Of a stretch of 63,268 bases of DNA, positions 61,067 through 63,268 are shown piece after piece. The stretch is from the NCBI GenBank assembly GCA_030613245.1, contig JAUWMI010000026.1, positions 1 to 63,268 of the forward strand. The letters are read 5' to 3'. The notes beneath the pieces are model-generated. The model saw only the letters and a list, made by a program, of their open reading frames with translations. It was not told the DNA's origin and ran no database searches. Source of the DNA: Candidatus Sumerlaeota bacterium (GTDB lineage Bacteria > Sumerlaeota > Sumerlaeia > MWCT01 > JAUWMI01). Positions within the stretch are counted from its first letter, which is position 1; the number at the start of each line of letters is the position of its first letter. Made by a program: the position numbers and the translations under genes.

Positions 61067-63268
61067 ATGATGGGATCTGTCATGCAAAAGGCCATAGGCG
61101 CGGCACTGGTGTGTGCCTTGTTTTGTGTCATTCAAAGCGGGTGGACAGATTCGACCGCAGCGGAACCTTCGCAAGCTGCAACCGCGGCTTCGGTCATGGG
61201 ATCCGTGATCGCGTCGGAACAGCCCTCCGACGTGCCATCGGCGCAGGTCGTGATGGAAAAACTCGCCCGCTCGCCCGCCGTCTTCATCGAAAACCAGGGG
61301 CAGTGGGATGATGAGACGATCCGGTTCGCCCTGAGCAGCAAGGGCGCCAACGTCGGCCTGACCGACGAAGGAGTGCGCTTCCAGCTCTTCCAGCGCGAAT
61401 CCCTGGACGTAGCATCCGCCTCAGGGGGATGGCCTGTCACGGGCAGGATGCCCGTGCCACCGGAGGAAACAGAAACCGCAGCACGGGGACTGGCAAAACG
61501 GGGACTGACTCCAGGGGAGCGAAGCGACGAAGTGTCTGTCCCCGGCCGTGACGCGTCCCCCAGGCGCATGCTCGAGTTCGCGTTGCGGTTCCTGGACGCT
61601 CGGCGCGTCGTGCCCGAAGGCCAGGGCCGTTCCGAGCAGGTCTTCCATTACCGCCTCGGCGAGCCGGCGAGCTGGCGCGAGAATGTGCCCTCGTGGGACG
61701 CCCTGGTTTACCGCAACCTTTACGACGGGATTGACCTGCGCGTGACCGGCAAGCGCACTGGCATCAAGTTCGAATTCATCGTTGCGCCGGGAGCCGACTG
61801 GCGCCAAATCCGCGTTCGTTACAACGGCATAGAGGGTCTTGCGCTGCGCGACAACGGCTCGCTTGAAATCCACCCTGCCGAAGGCTGGGCCCCGCTTGTG
61901 GACGGTGCGCCGTATATCTACCAGGAGATTGACGGCCGACGCCACCCGGTCGAAGGCCGCTTCGCACTTGTTGATTCAAAAACCTGGCGTTTTGAAATTT
62001 CAGGAAATTTTGATTCCGCCCGCCAGCTAATCATTGATCCTGAGATTGAGTGGTCCACCTATCTGGGCGGAAGTAATGACGACCGGGGTAATGACATCGC
62101 GGTGGACGGTTCGGGCAATATCGTTGTGACCGGCGAGACCGAGTCCAGCGGCTGGGTCTCAGGAGGCTTCGATACGACCAATGACGGGCGCGGGGACGCC
62201 TTCGTGGCGAAACTCAGCTCATCAGGAGCACACCTCTGGTCCACCTACCTGGGCGGGAGTCTTTGGGACAATGGCCATGGCATCGCGGTGGACGCCTCGG
62301 GCAATATTGTGCTGACCGGCTATACCCAGTCCAGCGGCTGGGTCTCAGGCGGCTTCGATACGACCTATAACGGCAGCGCTTACGACGCCTTCGTGGCGAA
62401 GCTGAGCCCATCAGGTGCGCACCTGTGGTCTACCTACCTGGGCGGCACTGCTTACGACTATGGCTATGGCATCGCGGTGGACCGCTCGGGCAATATCGTG
62501 GTGAGCGGCAGGACCGCGTCCAGTGGCTGGGTTTCAGGCGGCTTCGATACGACTCATGACGGCTGGTTCGACGCCTTCGTGGCGAAACTGAGCCCCGAAG
62601 GCGCGCACCTCTGGTCAACCTACCTTGGCGGAGGTAATAGCGAATCGGGCCGTGCCATCGCGGTGGACACCTCGGGCAATATCGTGGTAAGCGGCAGCAC
62701 TAATTCCATCGGGTGGGTCTCAGGCGGCTTCGATACGACGCATAACGGCTTTTCGGACGCCTTCGTGGCGAAACTAAGCTCATCAGGCGCGCACCTCTGG
62801 TGCACCTATCTGGGCGGGACTAATTATGACTATGTCGATGGAATTGCGGAGGACGCCTCGGGCAATATTGTGCTGACCGGCTATACCCAGTCCAGCGGCT
62901 GGGTCTCAGGCGGCTTCGATACGACCTATAATGGGGGCTCTCACGACGCCTTCGTTGCGAAACTCAGCCCACAAGGTGCCCACCTGTGGTCCACCTACCT
63001 GGGCGGCACTTCTTACGACTATGGCTATGGCATCGCGGTGGACCGCTCGGGCAATATCGTTGTGACCGGCAGGACCAGCTCAATCGGCTGGGTTTCAGGC
63101 GGCTTCGATACAACCTATAACGGCGGGTACTGGGACCCCTTCGTGGCGAAGCTGAGCCCATCAGGTGCGCACCTCTGGTCCACCTACCTGGGCGGGAGTG
63201 ATTGGGACTATGGCTATGGCATCGCGGTTGACGGATCGGGAAATATCGTGGTGTCCGGCTTTACCGAT
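61067..63268 (+). CDS. Secreted SBBP-repeat beta-propeller protein, 3' end outside window
   Basis: The frame is open from ATG 61067 to the last base (734 codons seen). AGGAGG ends 10 bases before this ATG. A signal peptide (KAIGAALVCALFCVIQSG) is followed by the domain that commonly precedes SBBP repeats ('FIENQGQWDDETIRFALSS', 'VYRNLYDGIDLRV', 'EIHPAEG'). From codon 329 on, near-identical units of 62-63 residues begin with 'WSTYLGGS', carry 'GIAVDxSGNIVxTG' and 'GWVSGGFDTT', and end 'AFVAKLSPSGAHL'. Such proteins are exported or surface propellers of unknown ligand. Codons 120-160 are repeat-derived, inserted sequence. The coding DNA is clearly richer in GC than the upstream region. Confidence 0.88.
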   Translation, partial: MMGSVMQKAIGAALVCALFCVIQSGWTDSTAAEPSQAATAASVMGSVIASEQPSDVPSAQVVMEKLARSPAVFIENQGQWDDETIRFALSSKGANVGLTDEGVRFQLFQRESLDVASASGGWPVTGRMPVPPEETETAARGLAKRGLTPGERSDEVSVPGRDASPRRMLEFALRFLDARRVVPEGQGRSEQVFHYRLGEPASWRENVPSWDALVYRNLYDGIDLRVTGKRTGIKFEFIVAPGADWRQIRVRYNGIEGLALRDNGSLEIHPAEGWAPLVDGAPYIYQEIDGRRHPVEGRFALVDSKTWRFEISGNFDSARQLIIDPEIEWSTYLGGSNDDRGNDIAVDGSGNIVVTGETESSGWVSGGFDTTNDGRGDAFVAKLSSSGAHLWSTYLGGSLWDNGHGIAVDASGNIVLTGYTQSSGWVSGGFDTTYNGSAYDAFVAKLSPSGAHLWSTYLGGTAYDYGYGIAVDRSGNIVVSGRTASSGWVSGGFDTTHDGWFDAFVAKLSPEGAHLWSTYLGGGNSESGRAIAVDTSGNIVVSGSTNSIGWVSGGFDTTHNGFSDAFVAKLSSSGAHLWCTYLGGTNYDYVDGIAEDASGNIVLTGYTQSSGWVSGGFDTTYNGGSHDAFVAKLSPQGAHLWSTYLGGTSYDYGYGIAVDRSGNIVVTGRTSSIGWVSGGFDTTYNGGYWDPFVAKLSPSGAHLWSTYLGGSDWDYGYGIAVDGSGNIVVSGFTD
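61438..61543. repeat. Dispersed-type repeats inserted in frame in the SBBP gene
   Basis: CACGGGCAGGATGCCCGTG (61438-61456) is a perfect-arm palindrome, and 61500-61543 has GGGGACTGACTCC facing GTGTCTGTCCCC. Both have the look of intergenic repeats common in such genomes. They are translated without a stop or frameshift, as 'PVTGRMPVPPEE' and 'RGLTPGERSDEVSVPG', between two parts of the N-terminal domain. Confidence 0.6.
62051..63268 (+). repeat. Tandem 186/189-bp SBBP units
   Basis: Unit starts (TGGTCCACCTA or close) lie at 62051, 62237, 62426, 62612, 62798, 62987 and 63176, giving six full units of 186 or 189 bp and part of a seventh. The one-codon length difference lies in the 'NGxxxDAF' loop. 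Nucleotide identity between units is high, so the array is recently expanded or kept alike by gene conversion. Confidence 0.85.

Noticed and set aside
61060-63268. Reverse-strand frames of about 60 residues that recur through the SBBP array
   Set aside because: They are shadows of the repeated plus-strand units, as their regular spacing and Arg/Ser-rich composition show.

Overview
The window is a gene-dense stretch of a Gram-negative-type bacterial chromosome. Signs of an outer membrane or periplasm are several lipoprotein signal peptides, an MMPL/RND exporter and many secreted TPR or beta-propeller proteins. The metabolic genes fit an uncultured, probably anaerobic or microaerophilic lineage: mqnA of the futalosine menaquinone route, GTP-dependent PEP carboxykinase, leuCD, argG and dapF. 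Pilin-like domains with a 'VPNFLQAQ' helix, SBBP arrays and abundant hairpin repeats recall candidate phyla of the PVC/FCB/Sumerlaeota/Hydrogenedentes kind. This is an impression from sequence style; there is no rRNA or tRNA in the window to place it.

Layout. 1-3208: end of a lactonase-like beta-propeller, a secreted TPR protein and a TRL-like lipoprotein. 3424-13535: a surface-glycan or protein-glycosylation island. It holds a GT39-like membrane glycosyltransferase, a B12-binding-type radical SAM enzyme, two methyltransferases with Trm112-like zinc ribbons and a TMTC-like (O-mannosyltransferase-type) membrane/TPR protein, followed by mqnA. 14083-26980: two giant proteins, a 1122-aa one-TM protein with LamG-like and SPOR-like domains and a 3079-aa CHC2-type zinc finger plus TPR solenoid. 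27117-27563: a GxxExxY nuclease-like gene exactly framed by 36-bp inverted repeats. 27704-29549: leuCD. 30162-38539: an FHA-GAF-sigma54 activator, yjbQ, a secreted MEMO-AMMECR1 fusion and two unrecognised envelope proteins. 38835-42666: a convergent pair that shares a C-terminal pseudopilin head domain. 42990-49088: housekeeping genes uvrC, sppA, dapF, folK, tsaE and tsaB. 49423-51300: pckG. 51911-56067: two lipoproteins followed by an MMPL/RND exporter. 56546-60488: a second radical SAM enzyme, an SDR and argG. 61067-63268: the start of a secreted SBBP-repeat protein that runs off the window.

Intergenic space is filled with small repeats of two main kinds. One is a set of short palindromes, most with GTAGGGGC...GCCCCTAC ends and exchangeable palindromic cores. 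The other has ends made of tandem octamer-like words (CACAGAGA, CACGAATG, CACAAAGA and similar). Two repeats have entered coding sequence (52475-52499 and 61438-61543).

The strongest candidates for something undescribed are: the GxxExxY gene as cargo of a minimal inverted-repeat cassette, possibly related to the non-coding octamer repeats; the CHC2-TPR giant; the exported MEMO-AMMECR1 fusion; and the reuse of a pilin head as a C-terminal module. All calls are from reading the sequence; no database search was run.
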